From: Verrucomicrobiales bacterium
GTDB taxonomy: Bacteria > Verrucomicrobiota > Verrucomicrobiia > Limisphaerales > SXTU01
Assembly: GCA_005791875.1 (NCBI GenBank)
Contig: SXTU01000045.1
Location: forward strand, 1-32,702
Length of the DNA: 32,702 nt
Reading direction: 5' to 3'
A program made the translations under genes and the position numbers. Shown here in pieces: positions 24,755 through 32,702 of the stretch. The number at the start of each line of letters is the position of its first letter. Positions within the stretch are counted from its first letter, which is position 1. The notes below the pieces were generated by a model. It was not told the origin of the DNA. It did not search any database and saw only the letters and a list, made by a program, of their open reading frames with translations.

Positions 24755-26443
24755 ATGAAATCCAACCTCGCCATCATCCTCTCAGTCAGCCTCGCCGGCT
24801 CAGTGCTGGCCCAGACGCCACCCGCGCCCGCGCCCGCACTGGCCCCCGCCGCGCCCGCCGCGCCCAAGAGCGACGACGAGCGCCCGGCCGGCCTTGCTGC
24901 CGCGCTCGCGGCGGCAGCGGCCGAGAAGGCCGCCGAGGCGGCTCGCCCGCCCACGCCCGCCGCGCCGAAGGAGCCAGTCAAGCGCGTCATTAACGAGACG
25001 GATAAGGGGATGCGCTTGAACTTTCGTGGTGTGCCGCTGGAGTTGGTCCTCAATTACTTCTCCGAGGCTGCCGGCTTCATCATCGTGCCCACGGTCGGCG
25101 ACATCCGCGGCCGGGTGGATGTGTGGAGCGAGGACGTGCTCACCAAGGACGAGGCCGTGGCCGTGCTCAACAACGTCCTCTCTCGCAACGGCTACGCTGC
25201 CTTTCGCGTGGATCGCACGCTCAAAATCGTGAACAAGGATGAGATGAGCCGGCAGCCCCTCCCGGTCAAACCCGGCGGCGACCCGGAGAAAATCCCGGCG
25301 ACCGAGAACATGGTCACGCAGATCATCCCCATCAAGTTCATCAGCGCCGAACAGGTGATCAAGAACTTCGACTCCCTCCTGCCCACCTCCTCGATCATGA
25401 CCGCGAACGCCGGCGCCAACGCGCTCGTGATCACCGACACGCAGATCAACATCAAGCGCGTGGCCGAGATCATCAAGGCGCTGGACACGCCCGTGGCCAG
25501 TGTCTCCGCCATCCGCGTGTTCACGCTCAAGTATGCCGATGCTAAAACGCTCGCGACCGTGGTGAAGGATCTCTTCGTCACTGCCGAGTCGCGCGGCGGC
25601 GCACAGCAGGGCGGCGTCAACCCCATGCAGCAAATGTTTCAAAGGTTTGGCGGCGGCGGTTCCAGCCGCGGAAGTGGCGGTGGTGGTGGTAGTGCCGGCG
25701 GCACCGGTGGTCGCGTGACCACGCCCAAGGTCGTCGCGTCGGCGGACGAGTTGAGCAACTCGCTGATCGTGAGCGCGCCCGAGGATTCGATGACGATGAT
25801 CGAGGACGTGATCAAGCAGGTAGACGTGCCGGTCGAGGACGTGACGGAGATCAAGGTCTTCCGCCTGAAGCATGCGAGCGCCGACGACACCGCCACGATG
25901 ATCAAGAACCTCTTCCCCGACACGAGCACGCAGGGTGGACGGACCGGCGGACGGACCGGCGGCAGCAGCTTCTTCGGCGGCTTCCGCCCGCCCAGTGGCG
26001 GCGGCACTGGCGCGGCAGCCGGCCAGAGCGAGCGAGCGCTCAAGCAGAACAAAGTTGTGGCTGTGGCCGACAACCGCACCATGTCCGTCATCGTCACTGC
26101 GTCGCCCACGCTCATGGAGCAAATCACGGGGATGATCACCCAGCTCGACTCCGATCCATCGAAGCAGCAGAAGGTCTTCGTCATCCCGGTGGAGAACGCC
26201 GACCCGGCGCAGATGCAGCAAATCCTGCAAGCTCTGTTCCCAACTCAGAGCGGTCGGACTGCGCAGTCGTCCAGCGGCCGGACAGGCACAGGCGGCTTCG
26301 GCACAGGCACCACCACGCGCAACAACGGCGGCCAAAGCAGCCCCAGCGGCCGGTCGGGCAGCAGCGGTTTTGGTGGTAACAGCAGTGGCGGCAGCAGTGG
26401 CTTTGGTGGTGGTAACAGCGGCGGCTTCGGCGGCGGCCGCTAG
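24755..26443 (+). CDS. gspD: Secretin N-domain protein (N-terminal part of split GspD)
   Basis: Signal peptide; tandem N-domains (LNFRGVPLELVLNYFSEAAGFIIVP..., TQIIPIKFISAEQVIKNFDSLLP..., IRVFTLKYADAKTLATVVKDLF..., IKVFRLKHASADDTATMIKNLF..., KVFVIPVENADPAQMQQILQALFP) ending in Gly/Ser-rich tail and TAG; no secretin core. Confidence 0.88.
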   Translation: MKSNLAIILSVSLAGSVLAQTPPAPAPALAPAAPAAPKSDDERPAGLAAALAAAAAEKAAEAARPPTPAAPKEPVKRVINETDKGMRLNFRGVPLELVLNYFSEAAGFIIVPTVGDIRGRVDVWSEDVLTKDEAVAVLNNVLSRNGYAAFRVDRTLKIVNKDEMSRQPLPVKPGGDPEKIPATENMVTQIIPIKFISAEQVIKNFDSLLPTSSIMTANAGANALVITDTQINIKRVAEIIKALDTPVASVSAIRVFTLKYADAKTLATVVKDLFVTAESRGGAQQGGVNPMQQMFQRFGGGGSSRGSGGGGGSAGGTGGRVTTPKVVASADELSNSLIVSAPEDSMTMIEDVIKQVDVPVEDVTEIKVFRLKHASADDTATMIKNLFPDTSTQGGRTGGRTGGSSFFGGFRPPSGGGTGAAAGQSERALKQNKVVAVADNRTMSVIVTASPTLMEQITGMITQLDSDPSKQQKVFVIPVENADPAQMQQILQALFPTQSGRTAQSSSGRTGTGGFGTGTTTRNNGGQSSPSGRSGSSGFGGNSSGGSSGFGGGNSGGFGGGR

Positions 26444-26470
26444 TTCAACTCAGAATTCCGGTCAGTTCAC

Positions 26471-27700
26471 TTGAAAGGCATAATGATGAAACATGGTTCG
26501 ATGAAAGCGATTGGTTTGGGATGGCTGCTGGCCGGTGCGCTGGCGGGGACCGCGCACGCGCAATTCCAAGGTTTTGGCGGAGGCGGCTTTGGCGGTGGGG
26601 GCACTGGCGGCGGGGGCGCGGCCAGCCGCACCCAGGCCGGCGGTGGCCAACCGCTGGGCGGGGCGGACATTTCCTTCGACCCGGAGACGCGCAACATGAT
26701 CGTCGTCACGGACGACAAGACCCTGGCCGAAATCAAGAAGGTGATCTCCGGCCTGGATCGCCCTTCGCCGCAAGTGCTCATCAAGGTGATCTTCCTGGAG
26801 GCCACGTATCGCAAGGACTCCGACATCGGCTTCGCCGGCGGCTACAACCACAACCCCAACCCCGGCGGCAACAGCGGCGTCGCGGGCCAGGGATTTGGCA
26901 GCGCCCCTATCAAGGATCTCGCGAGCGTCGCCGCGCTGGCCGCACCGGGGGCGGGCATCTACTCCATCCTCGGTAATGACTTCCAGGCGACGCTCCGGGC
27001 GATCGCCACGGCGGGCAAGACTGAGGTGCTCTCCCGCCCGTCCATCCTCGCGCGCAACAACCAACTGGCCACCATCAGCCTGGGCCAGCAGGTGCCGCTC
27101 ATCACGAACACGCGCTTCGACAACTTCGGCAACCAGATCAACACCATCACCTACCAAAGCGTGGGCGTGAACTTGAGCGTCACGCCCTTCATCTCGTCGG
27201 ACGGCAACGTGGAGATGGTCGTCACCCCGGAGATTTCCTCGCTGGCCGACAAGTCGCAGTGGGTCGCGATCTCCGGCGGCACCAACGCCGTCTCCGCGCC
27301 AGTCATCAACTCCCGCATCGCCACCACCACCGTCGTCGTGCCCGACGGCCAGACGGTTGTCATCGGCGGCCTGATGGAGAACACGCAGAACGACTCGGAG
27401 AGCAAGGTGCCGCTGCTTGGCGACATTCCGCTGCTGGGAAATCTTTTCAAGCGTCGTGTGAAGGACAATGTGAAGCGCGAGCTGATGATTTTCCTCACGC
27501 CGACCATTGTGAAAGCACCGTCGCAACTGGCGGACATGACCACGGACGAGAAGCTGAACAAGAAGATCGCCCCGAAGGCCTTCCCGCAGGAGGACCTGGA
27601 CCGCTTCCTCGAAAGCCTGCCGCTGAAGGACCCGCCGCCGGCCGTCAAGCCCGCGGCTGCGCCCGCTGTTCCTGCGCCTGCCAGGCCCACGCCCAAATAG
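26471..27700 (+). CDS. gspD: Secretin core protein (C-terminal part of split GspD)
   Basis: Second signal peptide MKAIGLGWLLAGALAGTAHA|Q; Gly-rich; half N-domain ISFDPETRNMIVVTDDKTLAEIKKVISGLDRP; secretin core QVLIKVIFLEATYR...VLSRPSILARNNQLATISLGQQVPLIT...SVGVNLSVTPFI...VVVPDGQTVVIGGLMENTQND..VPLLGDIPLLGNLFKRR. Confidence 0.92.
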   Translation: MKGIMMKHGSMKAIGLGWLLAGALAGTAHAQFQGFGGGGFGGGGTGGGGAASRTQAGGGQPLGGADISFDPETRNMIVVTDDKTLAEIKKVISGLDRPSPQVLIKVIFLEATYRKDSDIGFAGGYNHNPNPGGNSGVAGQGFGSAPIKDLASVAALAAPGAGIYSILGNDFQATLRAIATAGKTEVLSRPSILARNNQLATISLGQQVPLITNTRFDNFGNQINTITYQSVGVNLSVTPFISSDGNVEMVVTPEISSLADKSQWVAISGGTNAVSAPVINSRIATTTVVVPDGQTVVIGGLMENTQNDSESKVPLLGDIPLLGNLFKRRVKDNVKRELMIFLTPTIVKAPSQLADMTTDEKLNKKIAPKAFPQEDLDRFLESLPLKDPPPAVKPAAAPAVPAPARPTPK

Positions 27701-27718
27701 CGCCGCGCTCCCCGCCGC

Positions 27719-29239
27719 ATGATCCGTCATCCACGCTTCGCCTTCGTCGTGCTGCTGGCCGCGTGGTCGGCGATGGCGGTCTGGCAGGTGATCGAGCACA
27801 GCCGGGTGGAGACCGCCGCGCGCGAGGCCTTGATCCGCCGCTCGCGCGACATCACCGGCACGCTGGGCAAGTTCATCGAGTCCCAGCGGCGCTTCGGTGT
27901 CGTCTCGCAGGAGCGGATGGAGGTGGCCTTGCAATCCGTCATCACGTTCAGCGGATTGCAGTCGCTCGCGCTCCTGAACAAGGCCGGTGAAGTCGTCGCG
28001 TCCGCAGGCGTGCCCGTGGACCTCGAAGCCAAGGGATTGCTTCAGAGCGGCGTTCACTGGGGCGAAAAAGTCCTCACCGTGGTCAACCCGATGGACCTCG
28101 GCACCAACGTCGTCGTCGTCCTGCCGCCGCGCGACACGAACGCGCCGCCGCGTGAGGATTTCCGGCCGCTGCCCCGCCCGCCCGGCGAGCCGCGCGAGCC
28201 GCGTCCCCCCGAAACCAACGCGGTCCCGCCCACGAGATCCGGCGACGGCACCATCGTATCCGGTGCTGGCGTGGTCTCCACCAACCGCCCTGACCGCCGG
28301 GACGCGTTCCGCCGCCCGCCCAGCGGCTCGTCGTTCGGCCGCCCGCCGTGGATTCCCGAGGCGGAGTTCAAGAAGCTGGCGGAGAACCGCACCACGCACG
28401 GCTTTCTGATCGCCCTGTCCACAGCACCGTTCCTTCAGGCCAAGGAGACGGATTTCTGGACGCGCACCCTGATCGTCAGCTTCGCGGGCGTCGCCGCGCT
28501 GGGCGTCGCCCTCGCGCTGCGCAACCTCAGCAAGTCCGCCGACCTCCAGTTCCGCCTGCTGCGCGCCAGCGAGATGAACTCCCACCTGCGCGAGATGAAC
28601 CTCGCCGCCGCCGGCCTCGCCCACGAGACCAAGAACCCGCTCAACATCATCCGCGGCTTGGCGCAGATGATCTCCAGGCAGGACGACGCCCCTCCCGCCA
28701 TCGCCGAGAAGTCGCGCGGCATCGTGGACGAGGCGGACCGCGTGACCGCGCAGTTGAACGAGTTCATCAACTACTCCCGCCCGCGCGAGGTCCGCCGCTC
28801 GCCTGTGCCGTTGGTCAGCGCCGTCGGCGAGGTCGTCCGCGCGCTCGGCTATGACCTGGAGGAGAAGGCCATCCAACTCACCGTCCAGCCCGACCTGCCG
28901 CGCATCGAGGCCGACGAGCAGCTCCTGCGGCAGGCGCTCTTCAACCTGCTCATCAACGCCACGCAGGCGCTTGAGCGGGGCGGCGAGATCCGCGTGAACG
29001 CGACCCGCAGCGGCGAGAACACGCTGACGCTTGAGATCAGCGACAACGGCCCCGGCGTTGCGCCCGAGAACCTGAAGGAAATCTTCAAGCCCTACTTCAC
29101 CACGCACCAGAAGGGCACCGGGCTGGGCCTGGCCATCGTCCAGCAGATCATCCTCGCCCACGGCTGGGAGATCGAATGCCTGCCCAACCAGCCGCGCGGC
29201 GCGCTCTTCCGCGTCAGCCACATCAAGGTGCTGCCGTAG
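27719..29239 (+). CDS. Membrane sensor histidine kinase
   Basis: N-terminal TM, Pro-rich sensor region, second TM TLIVSFAGVAALGVALAL, H-box GLAHETKNPLNIIRGL, N-box NLLINATQAL, DNGPGV, GTGLGLAIVQQI. Confidence 0.9.
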   Translation: MIRHPRFAFVVLLAAWSAMAVWQVIEHSRVETAAREALIRRSRDITGTLGKFIESQRRFGVVSQERMEVALQSVITFSGLQSLALLNKAGEVVASAGVPVDLEAKGLLQSGVHWGEKVLTVVNPMDLGTNVVVVLPPRDTNAPPREDFRPLPRPPGEPREPRPPETNAVPPTRSGDGTIVSGAGVVSTNRPDRRDAFRRPPSGSSFGRPPWIPEAEFKKLAENRTTHGFLIALSTAPFLQAKETDFWTRTLIVSFAGVAALGVALALRNLSKSADLQFRLLRASEMNSHLREMNLAAAGLAHETKNPLNIIRGLAQMISRQDDAPPAIAEKSRGIVDEADRVTAQLNEFINYSRPREVRRSPVPLVSAVGEVVRALGYDLEEKAIQLTVQPDLPRIEADEQLLRQALFNLLINATQALERGGEIRVNATRSGENTLTLEISDNGPGVAPENLKEIFKPYFTTHQKGTGLGLAIVQQIILAHGWEIECLPNQPRGALFRVSHIKVLP

Positions 29240-29301
29240 GGCCTGCCGCATAAGCACTCCGACTCCATAGGAACAGGCCGGTTGAAATCTTGACCACCCC
29301 C

Positions 29302-29329
29302 TTGACCGCGAATTGCGGGCCGCTACTCT
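29302..29329 (+). promoter_or_regulatory. Possible sigma-70-type promoter upstream of cupredoxin gene
   Basis: TTGACC-N16-TACTCT about 65 nt before ATG at 29395. Confidence 0.3.
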
Positions 29330-29394
29330 CCGTCCACTTTGACAGCGGGGCCGGAATGGCCTGGCGTCAATTTGGACAACACTGAAACACGAAC

Positions 29395-30078
29395 ATGAAA
29401 TCACTGATACTGACCCTCACCGCCGTCGCCATTGTGGCCGGCAGCGCCTCGGCGGGCGACGTCACCGGCAAGATCACCCTCAAGGGCACGCCAGCTCCCG
29501 AGAAGGAAATCCCTGTGGACCCCACCTGTGGCAAGCTGCAAGCCGGCAAGAAGGTCATGACCCGTTTCTACGTGTCGGACGCCACCGGCGGCCTCGCCGA
29601 CTGCGTGGTTTATCTCGAAGGCGCCAAGGGCGGCGCGGCTTCGGACAAGGCGGTCGTCATTGACCAGAAAGGCTGCGAATACCTGCCCTACATCAACTCC
29701 GCGCAGACCGGCCAGCCGATCCGCGTGCTTAACTCCGACCCCCTTATGCACAACGTCCACCCCACCCCGGCGGTGGACGGCAACAAGGAAGACAACAAGG
29801 CCCAGATGGCCGGCGGCAAGCCGCTCGACTTCGCCTTCACAAAGGCCGAGAAGTTCCTCCGCTTCAAGTGCGACGTGCATCCGTGGATGTTCGCCTACGT
29901 GAGCGTGTTCGACCACGGCTTCCATGCCGTCACCGGCAAGGATGGCTCCTTCAAGATCACCGGCGTGCCGGACGGCAAATACAAGCTGGTCGTCGAGCAC
30001 CGCAAGGGCGGCAAGGTCGAGAAGGAAATCGAAGTGAAAGGCAGCGCGAAGGCGGACTTCACCATCGAGGCCAAGTAG
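29395..30078 (+). CDS. Exported cupredoxin-like / carboxypeptidase-regulatory-like protein
   Basis: Signal peptide; candidate type-1 copper ligands LMHNVHP and FKCDVHPWM; C-terminal FKITGVPDGKYKLVVEHRKGGK Ig-like segment. Confidence 0.75.
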   Translation: MKSLILTLTAVAIVAGSASAGDVTGKITLKGTPAPEKEIPVDPTCGKLQAGKKVMTRFYVSDATGGLADCVVYLEGAKGGAASDKAVVIDQKGCEYLPYINSAQTGQPIRVLNSDPLMHNVHPTPAVDGNKEDNKAQMAGGKPLDFAFTKAEKFLRFKCDVHPWMFAYVSVFDHGFHAVTGKDGSFKITGVPDGKYKLVVEHRKGGKVEKEIEVKGSAKADFTIEAK

Positions 30079-30092
30079 TTCAATTTCCGGAC

Positions 30093-30135
30093 TTCAGCCG
30101 CCGTAGTCTTGGGACTGCGGCGGCTGAATCTTTTT
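30093..30135 (+). terminator. Intrinsic terminator
   Basis: TTCAGCCGCCGTAGTC-TTGG-GACTGCGGCGGCTGAA-TCTTTTT; 16-bp stem with one wobble. Confidence 0.9.
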
Positions 30136-30243
30136 GGCGCAGGCATTCCGGCCGATTAACCGCTGAACTGCGCGCAATCAGCCCCGATGAAATCGTCCCG
30201 CCGCGCTTGAAACCGGCTGCCGGGCGGATATCTCTATCACCCC

Positions 30244-31449
30244 ATGCCGCAAACGGCTGAACATCTTTGGCTCCACCGCTTCGCCGTGCTTACGGCGCTG
30301 GCGACGCTCCTTCTCATCGGCATCGGCGGGCTGGTCACGAGCCACGGCGCGGGCATGGCGGTGCCGGACTGGCCGAACAGCTATGGCTACAACATGTTCA
30401 CCTTCCCGGTGTCCATGTGGGTCGGCGGCATCCTCTACGAACACTCGCACCGGCTGGCGGGGTCGGTGGTCGGCTTCATGACGCTGGTGTTGGCGTTGTG
30501 GATGAACGGCCGGCCCGCCGCAAAGTGGCTGCGCTGGGGAAGCGTCGTCGTGCTGGCGCTTGGGTTAGTCGCGTCCACGAGCGCCAAGGTGAAGCTCGAC
30601 AATGTGTTGTTCCTCGTCGGCACGGGCGTGGCGGGCTTCGGCATCAGCTTCGTCTGGCCGCGCCATGAAGCCGTCAGCCCGCGACTGGCGCGGTTCGGAT
30701 TGCTCGCGCTGGTGCTGGTCATCGTGCAGGGCGTCCTCGGCGGGCTGCGCGTGACGGCTCTGGCGGACTGGCTGGGCATCTTCCACGGCACGCTGGCGCA
30801 GTGCTTTCTCGTGTTGATGTGCGCCATTGCGCTCGTGACGAGCGACTGGTGGGCGCGGCTGAAGGCGGAGTCGCCGCCGGTGGCCGTCCCCGCGAAGGTG
30901 CGGCGCTTCCTGCTCATCACGACGCTCCTGATCCTCGGCCAACTCGCGCTTGGAGCTTCGATGCGCCACCAGCACGCGGGCCTGGCCGTGCCGGATTTTC
31001 CGTTGGCACACGGCAAGGTCTGGCCCGCGACGGACACCATTTCGCTCGAAACTTACAACCGCTCCCGGAACGACCACCGGGAGTTCAAGCCGATCACCGC
31101 CAGGCAAATCCACCTCCACATGGCGCACCGCATCGGGGCCCTCGTGGTGTTCGGCCACGTGCTGGGCTGCCTGCTGAAGCTGCGGCGCACGATGGGCGCA
31201 GCACATCCGGTGGCGAAGGCTGCGGGCGTTTGGTTCGGGCTGATTTGCGTCCAGTTCGGCCTCGGCATCTGGACGGTCCTGAGCAACAAGGCGGCAGACA
31301 TCGCGACGCTGCATGTCCTCGTGGGAGCGGCGAGCCTGGTCACGGGCGCGCTGCTGACGCTGCTGACGGCGGCGTGGAGCGGACACTCCTGTCCGCTGCC
31401 CGCCTGCGGACAAGAGCGTCCGCCTCACGCACCTGGAGCAGGATTATGA
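30244..31449 (+). CDS. ctaA: Heme A synthase (COX15/CtaA)
   Basis: GIGGLVTSHGAGMAVPDWPNSYGYNMF, YEHSHRLAGSVVGF, RHQHAGLAVPDFPLAHGKVWP, HLHMAHRIGALVV. C-terminal about 23 aa read through a repeat. Confidence 0.92.
   Translation: MPQTAEHLWLHRFAVLTALATLLLIGIGGLVTSHGAGMAVPDWPNSYGYNMFTFPVSMWVGGILYEHSHRLAGSVVGFMTLVLALWMNGRPAAKWLRWGSVVVLALGLVASTSAKVKLDNVLFLVGTGVAGFGISFVWPRHEAVSPRLARFGLLALVLVIVQGVLGGLRVTALADWLGIFHGTLAQCFLVLMCAIALVTSDWWARLKAESPPVAVPAKVRRFLLITTLLILGQLALGASMRHQHAGLAVPDFPLAHGKVWPATDTISLETYNRSRNDHREFKPITARQIHLHMAHRIGALVVFGHVLGCLLKLRRTMGAAHPVAKAAGVWFGLICVQFGLGIWTVLSNKAADIATLHVLVGAASLVTGALLTLLTAAWSGHSCPLPACGQERPPHAPGAGL
31378..31423. repeat. Paired hairpin repeat at 3' end of ctaA
   Basis: AGCGGACA-CTCC-TGTCCGCT and GCGGACA-AGAG-CGTCCGC; matches reverse complement of 20122-20192. 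Confidence 0.85.
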
Positions 31450-31526
31450 TGAGGATTAAGAGCAGGATTAAGATTGAATCGCACCGACTCCGCTCTTGCT
31501 CTTGGTCCTGATCTTAATCTTAATCT
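31440..31526. repeat. 12-bp imperfect tandem repeat x3 with inverted counterpart
   Basis: AGGATTATGATG AGGATTAAGAGC AGGATTAAGATT, then GATCTTAATCTTAATC downstream. Confidence 0.7.
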
Positions 31527-31539
31527 ACCTCTGATTTTG

Positions 31540-32442
31540 GTGAAGACCACTGCCCAAAAATTGACCGCAGACGCCGCCGCCCACGACAAGACGCGCTCCG
31601 GCATGCTTGGGGAGCTGTTCAAGGCGCGGCTCACGAGCCTCGTGCTGCTGACCACGCTCGTTGGGTTCTACCTAGGCCAGCGCGGCCCCATGAACTGGCT
31701 GTTGCTGGTCAACACGCTCATGGGCACCGGCCTGCTGGCTTGCGGCGCGGCGGCGCTCAACCAGTATCTCGAACGCGATTTCGACGCGCTCATGGAGCGC
31801 ACGGAAGACCGGCCCTTGCCGGCGGGTCTTATCCAACCCCAGACTGTCGTTGTGCTCGGCGGGGTGATTTCCTTGGCCGGGCTGCTCTGGCTGGCGTTTG
31901 GCGCAAATCTCCTCACCGCCGTCCTCGGCGCGGTGACGCTCATCAGCTACCTGTTCATCTACACGCCGCTGAAGCGCAAAACCACTTTGAACACGGCCAT
32001 CGGCGCGATTCCCGGCGCGCTCCCGCCGCTGATGGGCTGGACGGCGGCGCGCGGCGACTTGTCCATCGAGGGCTGGGCGCTCTTCGCGATTCTCTTCTTC
32101 TGGCAACTCCCGCACTTCCTCGCCATCGCGTGGATGTATCGCGAGGACTACGCCAAGGGCGGCTTCGTCATGCTGCCGCTGGTGGACCGCGATGGCACGC
32201 GCACGGGGCGCTCGGCGGTGAGCCACACGCTGGGCCTGCTGCCGGTGAGCTTGAGCCCTTTCGTTTTCCAAATGTCCGGCGCGCTCTACTTGGCGGGCGC
32301 GCTGGTGCTGGGGTTGGGGTTCCTCTGGTTCGCCGGGCGGTTCGCGAAGCAGATGGACCGCCTGAGCGCGCGGCGGCTGTTCTTCGCCTCGATTTTGTAT
32401 CTGCCGCTGCTGCTGGGGCTGATGGTTTTTGACAAGCGGTAG
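31540..32442 (+). CDS. ctaB: Protoheme IX farnesyltransferase (CtaB/CyoE)
   Basis: ALNQYLERDFDALMERTEDRPLPAGLI, YTPLKRKTTLNTAIGAIPGALPPLMGWTAARG, FFWQLPHFLAIAWMYREDYAKGGFVMLP. GTG start proposed; ORF track start at 31474 lies in a repeat. Confidence 0.92.
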   Translation: MKTTAQKLTADAAAHDKTRSGMLGELFKARLTSLVLLTTLVGFYLGQRGPMNWLLLVNTLMGTGLLACGAAALNQYLERDFDALMERTEDRPLPAGLIQPQTVVVLGGVISLAGLLWLAFGANLLTAVLGAVTLISYLFIYTPLKRKTTLNTAIGAIPGALPPLMGWTAARGDLSIEGWALFAILFFWQLPHFLAIAWMYREDYAKGGFVMLPLVDRDGTRTGRSAVSHTLGLLPVSLSPFVFQMSGALYLAGALVLGLGFLWFAGRFAKQMDRLSARRLFFASILYLPLLLGLMVFDKR

Positions 32443-32490
32443 CAAGATGAAGTTGGCAGCAGACAAGAAAAGCAGCAGCTTAGTCCCGAA

Positions 32491-32520
32491 TTGACATTCA
32501 ATCCCCCGCCGCGAGATAAA
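32491..32520 (+). promoter_or_regulatory. Candidate sigma-70-type promoter for ctaD
   Basis: TTGACA-N18-GATAAA, 49 nt upstream of the ATG at 32569. Confidence 0.45.
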
Positions 32521-32568
32521 ACGCGGCCTGCGCGGGAACGCAACCGAACGCAGACTGAAAAACAATTT

Positions 32569-32702
32569 ATGCAGGCCACGAAAACTACGCACACGGAACC
32601 GGCGCACAGCCGCGAGCACCACGACCCCGGCTTCCTGCGCTCCTACGTCTTCTCCACCGACCACAAAATCATCGGCATCCAATACGGCTTCACCGCGCTG
32701 GC
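32569..32702 (+). CDS. ctaD: Cytochrome c oxidase subunit I, N-terminal fragment (runs off window)
   Basis: MQATKTTHTEPAHSREHHDPGFLRSYVFSTDHKIIGIQYGFTAL; STDHKIIGIQY is diagnostic. Confidence 0.85.
   Translation, partial: MQATKTTHTEPAHSREHHDPGFLRSYVFSTDHKIIGIQYGFTAL

Noticed and set aside
24800-26335. 511-aa minus-strand ORF
   Set aside because: Antisense shadow of the secretin N-domain gene; His/Arg/Gly-rich without domains.
26441-26470. Secretin split as a simple frameshift
   Set aside because: The ORFs are in the same frame and the second has its own convincing signal peptide; a single nonsense or sequencing error would not create that. A recent TAG cannot be fully excluded, so this is stated as a check.
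26462-29404. 980-aa minus-strand ORF
   Set aside because: Antisense to the secretin core and histidine kinase; Arg/Asp/Gly/Ala-rich translation without domain signatures, a typical shadow ORF in high-GC DNA.

Overview
High-GC bacterial chromosome segment; the gene content and pseudopilin style suggest Verrucomicrobiota (inference only). Left part: a minus-strand sugar/glycan cluster (GT2 start, cephalosporin-hydroxylase-like methyltransferase, zinc-finger C-methyltransferase, cupin/epimerase, RmlD). Then come DUF4199, a GGQ release-factor-like protein, two DUF1501 proteins, a sulfite-oxidase-like molybdoenzyme, a solitary nuoA, a phosphohexomutase and rtcB with a 3' fragment of a DctA-type symporter beside it. 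Centre (about 13.7-29.2 kb): a long type II secretion (T2SS) operon: exported protein, gspE, F, G, H, I, J, K, L, M, a GspC-like protein, a two-ORF secretin and a sensor histidine kinase, preceded by a good sigma-54-like -24/-12 element. Right end: cupredoxin, ctaA, ctaB and the start of ctaD. The T2SS operon is the most unusual part. (1) The secretin is split inside one N-domain into two ORFs, each with its own signal peptide, in the same frame and separated by a single TAG. (2) All five pseudopilin genes G-K carry repetitive DNA between start codon and mature N-terminus. In gspG a perfect 4 x 7-bp repeat places the only ATG out of frame with the prepilin motif, so one extra copy (or two fewer) would restore it, which makes it a candidate phase-variable locus. 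(3) EF-hand loops occur in the GspC-like protein and in GspK, in addition to the usual GspG calcium loop. Everything was read by eye from the sequence and ORF track; no searches were run.
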